A stretch of 64,000 nucleotides of DNA from Chryseobacterium sp. MA9. GTDB lineage: Bacteria; Bacteroidota; Bacteroidia; Flavobacteriales; Weeksellaceae. The notes beneath the pieces were generated by a model that did not search any database, was not told the DNA's origin, and saw nothing but the letters and a program-made list of their open reading frames with translations. Position 1 is the stretch's first letter; every line of letters starts with the position of its first letter. The position numbers and the translations under genes are program-made. The DNA is taken from positions 4,216,001 through 4,280,000 of the forward strand of contig NZ_CP075170.1 in NCBI RefSeq assembly GCF_024399315.1, in the 5' to 3' direction. This document shows, in pieces, positions 23,353-31,241 of the stretch.

Positions 23353-24396
23353 GTGGAACATCAAAGTATTTTAGAACTGCACCCTGGTCTGGTGTGGGGA
23401 TTTGCAGTAACAGTCGTTATCATGCTGCTCCTTGACTTAGGGGTATTTAATAAAAAAAGTCATGAAGTCTCTTCCAAAGAAGCTACCATATGGTCTATCG
23501 TGTGGATTTCGCTTTCAATGGTTTTTTCAGGAGTGGTGTATTGGGTATTCAATACCGATGGAAGCCCTGAAAGCCACGCTTTAGCAATAGAGAAATTTAC
23601 ACAATATCAGGCAGCCTATTGGATTGAAAAGGCCCTGTCTGTGGATAACTTATTTGTATTTATCCTCGTTTTCGGGTTCTTTAAAGTTCCGAAATACCTT
23701 CATCACAAAGTTCTTTTCTGGGGAATCATTGGAGCTCTTATCTTCAGAGCGATATTTATTTTTGCCGGAGTAGGGCTAATCAATCTGACGTATCTTCCTG
23801 AAATGAATATCTTTGGAGAAGCAGTGAAAATCAACATTGTAATGACATTGTTCGGATTATTTCTTGTGTATGCGGGAATCAAATCGTGGGGCGATGGTGA
23901 TGATGATGACGATGAAGATTACAGCAATACAGCAGGAGCAAGACTGATCAAGAGTTTCTGGAAAGTTTCTGACAATTATGATGGAGATAAATTTTTCACC
24001 ATTCAGAACGGGATTAAAATGGCAACTCCTCTTTTAGTGGTAGTAGGAGTTATCGAATTTACTGACGTTCTTTTCGCGGTAGATTCTATTCCGGCTATTT
24101 TTGCAATATCTAATGACCCATTCATCCTTTATACATCAAATATTTTTGCGATTTTAGGATTAAGATCATTATATTTCCTGTTAGCGAATTTTATTCATAT
24201 GTTCAGCAAACTTCCTTACGGGTTGGCTATCATCCTATCCTTTATTGGAGTTAAAATGCTTATTGCACCATGGATTCACATTTCATCCCCGGTTTCATTA
24301 GGAATTGTGGGAGGAGTATTGGTAATCTCTGTTCTTTTATCTATTATCTTCCCAGAAAAAGAAGAAGAGAAGAAAGAAGAGTTGGAAGAAAAATAA
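23353..24396 (+). CDS. terC: TerC-family membrane protein
   Basis: About 347 residues from a GTG that gives MEHQSILELHPGLVWGFAVT, the usual start of flavobacterial TerC. The longer frame from TTG 23305 adds an unlikely N-terminus. About nine membrane helices are present, with the conserved KALSVDNLFVFILVFGFF and IEFTDVLFAVDSIPAIFAI carrying intramembrane acidic residues. An acidic loop (DGDDDDDEDY) sits between helices. TerC/Alx proteins are implicated in metal (Mn2+) export and act with TerD in tellurite resistance. It ends the ter cluster, followed by a strong terminator. Confidence 0.9.
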   Translation: MEHQSILELHPGLVWGFAVTVVIMLLLDLGVFNKKSHEVSSKEATIWSIVWISLSMVFSGVVYWVFNTDGSPESHALAIEKFTQYQAAYWIEKALSVDNLFVFILVFGFFKVPKYLHHKVLFWGIIGALIFRAIFIFAGVGLINLTYLPEMNIFGEAVKINIVMTLFGLFLVYAGIKSWGDGDDDDDEDYSNTAGARLIKSFWKVSDNYDGDKFFTIQNGIKMATPLLVVVGVIEFTDVLFAVDSIPAIFAISNDPFILYTSNIFAILGLRSLYFLLANFIHMFSKLPYGLAIILSFIGVKMLIAPWIHISSPVSLGIVGGVLVISVLLSIIFPEKEEEKKEELEEK

Positions 24397-24413
24397 TCAT
24401 ATTTAAAATATAT

Positions 24414-24450
24414 AAAAAGCCTCCAGAATTTAATTCTGGAGGCTTTTTTC
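24414..24450 (+). terminator. Terminator of the ter cluster
   Basis: AAAAAGCCTCCAG and CTGGAGGC flank a short AATTTAATT centre, followed by six T. It is a strong intrinsic terminator and is symmetric enough to work on both strands. Confidence 0.9.
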
Positions 24451-24573
24451 TTTACAAATTTTTTTGTTGGAAAACGCAAAGGCGCAAAGAGAATAAACAT
24501 TTTACTTTTTTAAAGACACAAGAAAATCGAAGATTTTCAACAAGAGTACTTATTAATTATTTGTAGCAGTATT

Positions 24574-24659
24574 AAATTTTATCAGAGGTAGAATCCTTGC
24601 CCCTTTAATATGATATATCCATAAGAATTTCGTGCCTTTGCGTTTTCAAAATTCTCAAG
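24574..24659. repeat. Dispersed repeat, copy A (before the tetR-like gene)
   Basis: A 26-nt core (24574-24599) matches 25768-25793 at 23 positions. Both copies then run through similar AT-rich sequence into GTGCCTTTGCG / TTGCGCCCTTACG near their right ends. The copies are in the same orientation and flank the TetR/NTF2-like gene pair. CGCAAAGGCGCAAAG at about 24475 is a related motif. Confidence 0.6.
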
Positions 24660-24684
24660 AAAATATTTTTCAAAAAAATAATAG

Positions 24685-24722
24685 ACAGACTGGTCTGTAT
24701 GTTATTTTTTTTCATACATTTG
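24685..24722 (+). promoter_or_regulatory. TetR-gene promoter and operator
   Basis: ACAGAC-TG-GTCTGT (24685-24698) is a perfect palindrome of the kind bound by TetR/AcrR regulators. TACATTTG (24715-24722) is the -7 element 16 nt later, so the palindrome covers the -33 region. Autorepression by the downstream TetR protein is the simple reading. Confidence 0.7.
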
Positions 24723-24741
24723 TTTCATAAAAAGAAGCAAC

Positions 24742-25269
24742 ATGAAATCTCCAAGAGAAAGAATAATAGAAACCACATTTCAATTGTTTGCCAAACAGGG
24801 CTATAACTCTACCGGAATCAACCAGATTATTTCTGAAGCAGAAGTAGCCAAAGCAAGCTTCTATCAGTATTTTAAATCCAAAGAAGATCTGTGTGTAGAA
24901 TTTCTCAATGTTAGACATGAATATTGGTTCAATGAACTCAATAACTTCTTAGCAAAAGAAAAAGATTCAACATCTAAAATTATCAAAGCTTTCGATTTCC
25001 TGGTTTATATGAACGAAAAGGAAAACTTCAGAGGGTGCAGCTTCCTGAATATTTTATCAGAAATTCCAATGGATAATGTTAAAATTCTGAGTGTCATTCA
25101 GTTTCATAAAGCTGATCTCAGAAATTATTTTTTAGAATTAATGAATGATGATATTCTTTCCGACCATGTCTATATGCTTTTTGAAAGCAGTATCATAGAA
25201 AGCCAGCTTTTCAAATCCAATGAATTAATTGAAAAATCAAAAAAAATAGCAACCAATTTAATACAATAA
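24742..25269 (+). CDS. TetR/AcrR-family regulator
   Basis: A 175-residue one-component regulator. The N-terminal HTH reads RERIIETTFQLFAKQGYNST, then GINQIISEAEVAKASFYQYF followed by KSKEDL. The C-terminal ligand domain resembles the YxaF/LmrA-like group (NFRGCSFLNILSE). It is followed after 3 nt by an NTF2-like protein gene, a likely target within its own operon. Confidence 0.88.
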   Translation: MKSPRERIIETTFQLFAKQGYNSTGINQIISEAEVAKASFYQYFKSKEDLCVEFLNVRHEYWFNELNNFLAKEKDSTSKIIKAFDFLVYMNEKENFRGCSFLNILSEIPMDNVKILSVIQFHKADLRNYFLELMNDDILSDHVYMLFESSIIESQLFKSNELIEKSKKIATNLIQ

Positions 25270-25272
25270 GTT

Positions 25273-25686
25273 ATGGAACAGAAACATCCGCTTCCGCCTT
25301 TCACCCTTGAAACGGCACTGGAAAAAATTCAACTTGCAGAAGATGCCTGGAACAGTCAGGATCCTGAAAAAGTTTCCAAAGCATATACTATCGACAGTGA
25401 ATGGAGAAACAGAGATACATTTGTGAATGGTAGAGAAAAGATTGTAGTATTTCTTCAGAAAAAATGGGAGAAGGAGCTTAATTATAGGCTTAAAAAAGAA
25501 TATTGGGCACACACGGATAATCGCATTGCTGTTCGCTTTGAATATGAATATCAGACAAAAGATGGCAACTGGTTCCGAGCATACGGGAATGAAAACTGGG
25601 AGTTTGATGAAAACGGATTAATGGCGAAAAGATATGCAAGCATCAATGATCTGGCTATCAAAGAAGAAGATCGAAAGTTCAGATAA
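25273..25686 (+). CDS. NTF2-like protein, DUF1348 type
   Basis: A 137-residue protein. LPPFTLETALEKIQLAEDAWNSQDPEKVSKAYT and SEWRNRDTFVNGREKIVVFLQKKWEKELNYRLKKEYW, then RIAVRFEYEYQTKDGNWFRAYGNENWEF, match the DUF1348 group of SnoaL/NTF2-like proteins closely. Relatives are small cytoplasmic cone-fold proteins of unclear function, often next to TetR genes as here. Confidence 0.85.
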   Translation: MEQKHPLPPFTLETALEKIQLAEDAWNSQDPEKVSKAYTIDSEWRNRDTFVNGREKIVVFLQKKWEKELNYRLKKEYWAHTDNRIAVRFEYEYQTKDGNWFRAYGNENWEFDENGLMAKRYASINDLAIKEEDRKFR

Positions 25687-25692
25687 AATTTT

Positions 25693-25719
25693 AAGACTGT
25701 TGTTACAACAGTCTTTTGT
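25693..25719 (+). terminator. Terminator after the NTF2-like gene
   Basis: AAGACTGTTG and CAACAGTCTT form a near-perfect hairpin followed by a T-rich run. Confidence 0.8.
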
Positions 25720-25767
25720 TTTATTGATAAAAAAATTTCTACTAATGTTGTCATAATAGATCTCGAC

Positions 25768-25850
25768 AAATTTTATCGGAGATAAAATCCTTGTGTCTTA
25801 AAAGTATAATGTTTATCAGAAAAATTTTGCGCCCTTACGTTTCTAAATTA
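25768..25850. repeat. Dispersed repeat, copy B (after the NTF2-like gene)
   Basis: Direct-orientation partner of copy A at 24574. The best-matching part is the first 26 nt, and it ends with TTGCGCCCTTACGTTT, comparable to GTGCCTTTGCGTTTT in copy A. Confidence 0.6.
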
Positions 25851-25864
25851 TTATTCATCTACTT

Positions 25865-26866
25865 TTATTTCCCATGCAGCAGCTTATTAATCTTTCTCCT
25901 CGTCTGTACAGAAACTTTATAAGCTTCATCACGCAGTTTTTGTATTTTTCCTACGGGCTGGAAGAATATTTTACTTTCAAAAGGATTGAATGAAAGAAGC
26001 TCATTCGAACAATTGCGTGAATCCAATAAGGAGTCTTTGTTGATTCTGACCTCACCAATTTTAATAAAAGGAGAATCTTTCCATTCAACATTCAGTCGGT
26101 TGATCGGTTGATCTTTTAGGTCATAACAAATCTGTATCAAAACATCTGCTGAAAAATCATGCATCTGAAGGTAGTTTTTTAACGAATCTTTGATCTTTTG
26201 TTTTCTTCCAATATTTTTATCTACAGATTGAGGACACAGCTTTATTTTAATGACCTGATCTCCCAGACGGTAAGCTCCTACAGAATAATAATCAAACGAC
26301 AGGATGAAATCATTTCTTTTCCCAATAAGTCTGATCATGTTGCGAACCATGTCATTTGTTAATAATGAGGGAATTATTTTTGCTATCTGAAAAAGCATTG
26401 GAAACAGGCTGCTCCATTTTTTTATGTAAAGCTTATTAACAGCGGTAAACAATTTCAGAAAAGTAGCAACAGAATTGATAGGGAACAAAGGGAAATTCAC
26501 CAATGGATAATTGGCAAGCAATCCACCGTTCTCATCCCTGATCTGTACAGCAAACCCATAAGCAGGAATATCTTTTTTTGAATTTTGAATTTTCAGCTGA
26601 GCATTGGAAAACCGGATGGTCAGATCAAATTTTTCCTTGTCAAAGAAAGCCTGTAGAGATTCCGGAATATCAGGTTCAATCCAGAACGTTCCCTTTGCTA
26701 CGGCATATGTTTTAGCATGGGCATTCCGGGTTGCATAATTGACGTCACTGATGGAAGAGGACTGCTCAACAAAATCAGCAATTGTTTTTTTATTGATTTC
26801 CAGAAGTTTTTTTTCCTCCTCATTCAGTTCATCAAACTTCTTATTATATTTTAGTGGATTTGGCAT
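25865..26866 (-). CDS. Catalase-like protein
   Basis: A 333-residue protein with the shape of the catalase core. RNAHAKTYAVAKGTFWIEPD holds the position of the distal His, followed by KFDLTIRFSNAQ and AYGFAVQIRDENGG, and LLSFNPFESKIFFQPVGKIQKLRDEAYKVSVQTRRK near the C-terminus. The proximal heme Tyr motif of true catalases (RxFxYxDTxxxR) is not seen. Proteins of this group include peroxidase-like and hydroperoxide-metabolising enzymes, so genuine H2O2 dismutation is doubtful. No signal peptide is visible. Monocistronic. Confidence 0.75.
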   Translation of the reverse strand: MPNPLKYNKKFDELNEEEKKLLEINKKTIADFVEQSSSISDVNYATRNAHAKTYAVAKGTFWIEPDIPESLQAFFDKEKFDLTIRFSNAQLKIQNSKKDIPAYGFAVQIRDENGGLLANYPLVNFPLFPINSVATFLKLFTAVNKLYIKKWSSLFPMLFQIAKIIPSLLTNDMVRNMIRLIGKRNDFILSFDYYSVGAYRLGDQVIKIKLCPQSVDKNIGRKQKIKDSLKNYLQMHDFSADVLIQICYDLKDQPINRLNVEWKDSPFIKIGEVRINKDSLLDSRNCSNELLSFNPFESKIFFQPVGKIQKLRDEAYKVSVQTRRKINKLLHGK

Positions 26867-27140
26867 TTAGTTTTTAAAATTCAATTATAACGCCAAGTTT
26901 CGGAATCTGTGTTAAGTAAGTATTACAATTATTTGAATTTTGTTGAAAAGATACTTTTAAATAAAGAGATGTAAGATAATATGTTTGCTAAATCTTAATA
27001 AATAATATGTTTAACTTGTTGATTATTAGTGATTAATTATCTTACAATATGAATGGATTAAAAGGCGTGGTTTGATATGAAAATGCTCCGGATTTTTAAA
27101 CTTCCATCCTGGTGCTTCCATCTTCAAAGTCTAAAAGCCT

Positions 27141-27148
27141 TATCTTTG
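27141..27148 (+). promoter_or_regulatory. FKBP-gene -7 element
   Basis: TATCTTTG, a perfect TAnnTTTG match, lies 15 nt before the start codon at 27164. Confidence 0.6.
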
Positions 27149-27163
27149 TAAAAAAATTATAAT

Positions 27164-27598
27164 ATGGGAGTAGCAGATTTGTTATTTAAACGTAAAAAAG
27201 AATTGGCAGAAAAGAACCTGAAAGATGGTAAAGAATATATGGAAGAGTATGGTAAGAGAGAAAGCGTTGTGCAATTACCAAGCGGCTTACAATATGAGAT
27301 CATTACAGAAGGAGATGGCCAGAAACCAGGACCTAAGTCTACTGTAAAATGCCACTATCACGGAACCACTATTTCCGGTAAAGTATTCGATAGCTCTGTA
27401 AAAAGAGGTACACCTGCATCTTTCCCTTTAAACAGAGTGATTTCAGGTTGGACAGAAGCACTTCAGCTGATGCCGGTTGGAAGCAAATGGAGATTGATCA
27501 TTCCACCGCATTTAGCCTATGGAGATCAGGAGATCAGCAAAGAGATCGGACCAAACAGTACGCTTGTCTTCGAAGTTGAATTGTTGGATATTAAATAA
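27164..27598 (+). CDS. FKBP-type peptidyl-prolyl isomerase
   Basis: A 144-residue protein. After a charged linker comes a full FKBP domain: GLQYEIITEGDGQKPG, VKCHYHGTTISGKVFDSS, PASFPLNRVISGWTEALQLMPVGSKWRLIIPPHLAYG and NSTLVFEVELLDI. No signal peptide is seen, so it is cytoplasmic unless the start is further upstream. It catalyses proline cis-trans isomerisation and assists folding. Confidence 0.92.
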   Translation: MGVADLLFKRKKELAEKNLKDGKEYMEEYGKRESVVQLPSGLQYEIITEGDGQKPGPKSTVKCHYHGTTISGKVFDSSVKRGTPASFPLNRVISGWTEALQLMPVGSKWRLIIPPHLAYGDQEISKEIGPNSTLVFEVELLDIK

Positions 27599-27618
27599 TC
27601 CTTCTTAAAAATAAATTA

Positions 27619-27649
27619 AAAAATTATCTGATTTCAGGTAATTTTTTTT
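27619..27649 (+). terminator. Terminator after the FKBP gene
   Basis: AAATTATCTG and CAGGTAATTT pair across ATTT and run into eight T. Confidence 0.75.
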
Positions 27650-27743
27650 ATTTGTACTATATTCGTATTGGTAAATTGTAAAGCAAAGGTGGCAGAAAAA
27701 GATTTGTTTTATAATTGTTTCGGCAACACAAAAATATGACTGA

Positions 27744-28694
27744 ATGAAAAAACTCTTCTACCTTTTCGCTGTGGTTAGCTTACTGGTATCCTGTGTTTCC
27801 AAAAAGAACCAGGCAATCCAGCAGAATATTCTTACCCTTAAGGACAGTTACTGTAAAGCTCCCTTTAAGTACAATTACAGTAATAAACTTCCGTCTTATA
27901 ATTCGGATTCTATTTTAACAGCCAATAAAGAACTCAGCGGAATGTTTACCGATCAAAGTGTTTTAATTTTAAATGCATTGGGTAATCTTGATGATGTACA
28001 TAAAATCATCGAACTTAAAAAAGATTCTTCTCTCACTTCACAGGTGAAAATATTGCAGCTTAAAACCAAAATCAACAGCAGAATTACCATTGCTTTAACA
28101 GAGCTGGATGCTGTGGCTGCAGAATTCGACTGTGAAGGAGAGCGGGTTGCTCAGATCGGTAGCTATGTGGATAATCTGAATGCCTCCAGAAACAATAAGC
28201 TGATTTTATATTCTATCATTGCCGGAGCAGCCTCATCCATTGCCGGTGGAATTGTGAAAAGTGACGGCTGGGATAATGCAATAGGTATCGGAGGAGGTGT
28301 TTTAGGAGCAGGGTTCGGTTTGGCAACCCTTAATCCTAAAGGAAAAAAAGTAGAATTTATCCACCAGAGAAATCTTTTGAGGGATATATGGAGAGAAAAA
28401 CTGGAATCTCCCAACTTTCCTCCCTTTATCTGGTATATGTATACTGAGAAAAAATTTTCCAACAAAGAAGAATATTCTATTATCGGAAATATGAAACAAA
28501 GATGGCTTCATTATCAGTTTGATGATGTAAAAGAAGCTGCAGATAAGTCTGTAATCTTCAGTGATGGGGGATATTATAGAGCAGATGACCTTAATAACCG
28601 AGCTGCCATGCTCAATCAGATGCAATCTGCAACCCGTACTATCAATCAGAATATCAATTATCTGCTGCTTGATCTGGATAAATTAATCCTTTAA
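27744..28694 (+). CDS. Lipoprotein of unknown function
   Basis: A 316-residue protein with a signal peptide ending in the lipobox VSLLVSC, so Cys17 should be lipidated. Residues about 153-195 (LYSIIAGAASSIAGGI, then AIGIGGGVLGAGFGLATL) form a Gly/Ala-rich glycine-zipper-like hydrophobic hairpin. The rest is helical and charged. No family is recognised. It probably sits in the outer or inner membrane. The next gene (Rrf2) has its own promoter. Confidence 0.7.
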   Translation: MKKLFYLFAVVSLLVSCVSKKNQAIQQNILTLKDSYCKAPFKYNYSNKLPSYNSDSILTANKELSGMFTDQSVLILNALGNLDDVHKIIELKKDSSLTSQVKILQLKTKINSRITIALTELDAVAAEFDCEGERVAQIGSYVDNLNASRNNKLILYSIIAGAASSIAGGIVKSDGWDNAIGIGGGVLGAGFGLATLNPKGKKVEFIHQRNLLRDIWREKLESPNFPPFIWYMYTEKKFSNKEEYSIIGNMKQRWLHYQFDDVKEAADKSVIFSDGGYYRADDLNNRAAMLNQMQSATRTINQNINYLLLDLDKLIL

Positions 28695-28706
28695 GAAAAA
28701 ATTAAC

Positions 28707-28747
28707 TGTAATGAAATTTGTTACATTTAGAAAAATACTTACCTTTG
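28707..28747 (+). promoter_or_regulatory. Rrf2-gene promoter and operator
   Basis: The minus strand of 28707-28727 contains TGTAACAAATTTCATTACA, an inverted repeat TGTAA-N9-TTACA. It contains TTTG (28717), which is spaced 19 nt from the -7 element TACCTTTG (28740-28747). The same operator, differing at one base, recurs upstream of the next gene at 29188. Confidence 0.72.
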
Positions 28748-28760
28748 CAATGTAATTATA

Positions 28761-29171
28761 ATGAACAATACAAGATTTGCTACGGCAATACATATTATGA
28801 CATTATTGGCGAAGAGCCCTCAGGAGTGGCTTACTTCCGAGTGGATAGCCGGTAGTATCAATGTAAATCCGGTGATTATCCGAAAGGAGATCAGCGTATT
28901 GAGAGAAGCAGGTCTGATTAACAGCAGACAAGGAAAAGAAGGAGGAAGTCAGCTTGGCAAAAATGCAGAATTGATCACCATTTCGGAGATCTATAAAGCA
29001 GTAAAGAATACAGAAGTATTAGGTAAGAAAAATCAGAATCCTAATCCGGCATGCAGTGTTGGTAAGGAAATTAACGTTCATTTAAATACATTATTTGAAG
29101 AAACGGATCATTTGGTGGTAAAGTTTTTAGGAGACAAGTCATTACAGAAATTCGCTGACCAGTTCGAATAA
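28761..29171 (+). CDS. Rrf2-family transcriptional regulator (YwnA-like)
   Basis: A 136-residue winged-helix protein. NTRFATAIHIMTLLAKSP, then SEWIAGSINVNPVIIRKEIS and LREAGLINSRQGKEGG, give the Rrf2 HTH and wing. It has one Cys (NPACSVG), not the three that bind an Fe-S cluster in IscR or NsrR. It therefore resembles YwnA-type members, which likely sense by single-Cys chemistry or a ligand. It probably represses itself and the downstream oxidoreductase through the shared TGTAA-N9-TTACA site. Confidence 0.85.
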   Translation: MNNTRFATAIHIMTLLAKSPQEWLTSEWIAGSINVNPVIIRKEISVLREAGLINSRQGKEGGSQLGKNAELITISEIYKAVKNTEVLGKKNQNPNPACSVGKEINVHLNTLFEETDHLVVKFLGDKSLQKFADQFE

Positions 29172-29187
29172 AAATTTTTTAACCTTA

Positions 29188-29208
29188 AATGTAACAAATT
29201 TTATTACA
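29188..29208 (+). promoter_or_regulatory. Second copy of the Rrf2 operator
   Basis: TGTAACAAATTTTATTACA, with its two preceding bases, matches the inverted complement of the site before the rrf2 gene at 20 of 21 positions. It lies 24 nt before the oxidoreductase start. Confidence 0.72.
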
Positions 29209-29231
29209 ATTTAATTTAAAAATAAAACATT

Positions 29232-29885
29232 ATGAAAAAAGTAGCAGTAATTGGTGCAACAGGATTTGTAGGGGCACACGTAGTAGCAGAATTAGCAGAC
29301 AGAGGATATGCTGTAGAAGCATTGGTAAGAGATGCATCTAAGGTAAAATCACAGGCAAATGTAACGGCAAAAAGCGTTGATGTAAACAATGTAGATGAAT
29401 TGACTGAAGCATTAAAAGGAAATGATGCCGTAATCAGCACCTTCAATGCAGGATGGACAAATCCTAATCTTTACAATGATTTTTTGAATGGTTCTGAGAA
29501 TATTCAAAAAGCAGTAGAACAGTCTGGGGTAAAAAGACTTATCGTAGTAGGTGGAGCAGGAAGCCTTTACACTCCGGATAATGTACAGATCGTAGACACT
29601 CCTGATTTCCCGGATGCTTACAAACCAGGTGCTACAGCAGCAAGAGATTATCTGAACAAAATCAAAGAAAACAAAACTCTGGATTGGACATTCTTCAGCC
29701 CTGCAGTAGAAATGAACCAGGCAAATGTAGGAGAAAGAACAGGAAAATACAGAACTTCATTAGAAACCCCGGTATTTGATGAAAACGGAAGAAGCCGTCT
29801 GTCTGTAGAAGATGTAGCCGTAGTTTTGGTAGATGAACTGGAGCAGAACAACCATATCAGAGAACGTTTTACAGCAGCTTATTAA
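29232..29885 (+). CDS. NAD(P)-binding (atypical SDR/NmrA-like) oxidoreductase
   Basis: A 217-residue Rossmann protein. VAVIGATGFVGAHVVAELADRGYAVEALVRD is the dinucleotide fold with GxxGxxG, and LIVVGGAGSLY and DWTFFSPAVEM follow the NmrA/YwnB pattern. It is paired with a YwnA-like Rrf2 regulator, a known partnership, and shares its operator. It probably reduces electrophiles or senses redox state; the substrate is unknown. The MBL-fold gene follows after 17 nt. Confidence 0.85.
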   Translation: MKKVAVIGATGFVGAHVVAELADRGYAVEALVRDASKVKSQANVTAKSVDVNNVDELTEALKGNDAVISTFNAGWTNPNLYNDFLNGSENIQKAVEQSGVKRLIVVGGAGSLYTPDNVQIVDTPDFPDAYKPGATAARDYLNKIKENKTLDWTFFSPAVEMNQANVGERTGKYRTSLETPVFDENGRSRLSVEDVAVVLVDELEQNNHIRERFTAAY

Positions 29886-29902
29886 TTAAGAAAAGAACAG
29901 AA

Positions 29903-31075
29903 ATGATACAAAAGAAATTATTGTCTTTATTGACGCTGTTGGGATTTATCAGCATATTTGCCGGAAATCTCAAAGTGAAAGTGTACAATCCGGGAACCAA
30001 AGCTATTTTCCCGATCACATCCACCATTATTTATGGAGATAAAGATGCAATGCTTGTTGATGCCCAATTTCAGAAACAATATGCAGAGCAGCTTGTTAAA
30101 GAAATAAAAGCAACAGGAAAAAACCTGAAAACAGTTTTTATTTCTCACAGTGATCCTGATTTTTATTTTGGACTGGATGTGATAAGAAAAGCTTTTCCTA
30201 ATGCAAAGATCATTTCAACAGCACAGACAGCCTATCTGATATCCGCTTCAAAAGATGATAAACTTGCAGTATGGAAACCACAGTTGAAAGCAGATGCACC
30301 ATCGGAAGTTATAGTTCCGGAAGCCGCTGTTTCAATTCCTGATCTTGAAGGAAACAAAATTGAAATCAGACAAAATCCAGAAGATTCGGCACACAGTTTT
30401 CTTTGGATTCCTTCTATTAAAACCATTGCTGGCGGGATTTCAGTTTCTGTAGGCTCACACCTTTGGATGGCTGATACTCAGAATGTAAAAGCGATTGACC
30501 AGTGGATTGGGCAGATTGATGCGATGAAAACTTTGAAACCGGAGCAGGTGATTGCTTCCCATTTCGCAGAACTTTCTACATCACCACAGTCTCTTAATTT
30601 TGTGAAAAGCTATTTGGAAAACTATAAACAAGCAGTTACAGAAAATAAAACTTCACCTGCCATTGTAGATTTTATGGTTAAAAAATACCCTAACCTGCCT
30701 GGAAAAGAAGAACTGGAAATGGGTGTGAAGGTTTTTCTTAAAGAAATGGATTGGGATCTGAAATCTCCATACCCGGCCATCGGTCATAAGATTGAAGTTG
30801 ATTTCGGAACCGTAAAATTCCTTCTTGATTTTAAAGATAACAAAACAATGACTTTCACCGGAACAGCAGGAAGTTCAAAAAACAGCACAGATACTGTAGA
30901 ATATACTGCTGTAGAAGTAGCGAAGAATGTCTTTATGGTGTATTGGCATGAACCACATCTTGGCTTCAACGTAACCCATATTCAGGATTATAATAAAAAT
31001 ATAGTGTACTCAAATATTGCAAGTCCTGACGGTACATTTACCCATCCGAAAGGAACTCTTAAGATTTTGAAGTAA
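29903..31075 (+). CDS. MBL-fold metallo-hydrolase
   Basis: A 390-residue protein. An N-terminal hydrophobic segment (LLSLLTLLGFISIFAG) is a probable signal peptide. The metallo-beta-lactamase fold covers about 30-240: DAMLVDAQF, then VFISHSDPDFYFGLDVI in place of HxHxDH, and VIASHFAEL. The metal site is altered (SHSDPDF). A C-terminal beta-rich domain (about 290-390) resembles MoaF-like modules (GHKIEVDFGTVKFLLDF, FMVYWHEPHLGFNVTHI). It is likely in the Rrf2-controlled operon with the oxidoreductase. Substrate unknown. Confidence 0.78.
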   Translation: MIQKKLLSLLTLLGFISIFAGNLKVKVYNPGTKAIFPITSTIIYGDKDAMLVDAQFQKQYAEQLVKEIKATGKNLKTVFISHSDPDFYFGLDVIRKAFPNAKIISTAQTAYLISASKDDKLAVWKPQLKADAPSEVIVPEAAVSIPDLEGNKIEIRQNPEDSAHSFLWIPSIKTIAGGISVSVGSHLWMADTQNVKAIDQWIGQIDAMKTLKPEQVIASHFAELSTSPQSLNFVKSYLENYKQAVTENKTSPAIVDFMVKKYPNLPGKEELEMGVKVFLKEMDWDLKSPYPAIGHKIEVDFGTVKFLLDFKDNKTMTFTGTAGSSKNSTDTVEYTAVEVAKNVFMVYWHEPHLGFNVTHIQDYNKNIVYSNIASPDGTFTHPKGTLKILK

Positions 31076-31086
31076 TGATAAAAATT

Positions 31087-31120
31087 AAAAGTACATGTAA
31101 ATTTTACATGTACTTTTTTT
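31087..31120 (+). terminator. Terminator after the MBL-fold gene
   Basis: AAAAGTACATGTAAA and TTTACATGTAC form a nearly perfect palindrome ending in a T run. Confidence 0.85.
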
Positions 31121-31241
31121 ATGTCTGGCAGTGGAACAAAGTGCAGAAACGTTTTATATACTCATTTTTGTTATATTTGATTTGCATAAAATTTTCTTTT
31201 ATGAAACAAAAAGGACCTGTAACCTAACCAAATAATAACCG

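Noticed and set aside
24270..24566. 98-codon plus-strand ORF
   Set aside because: It overlaps the end of terC in another frame and runs through its terminator.
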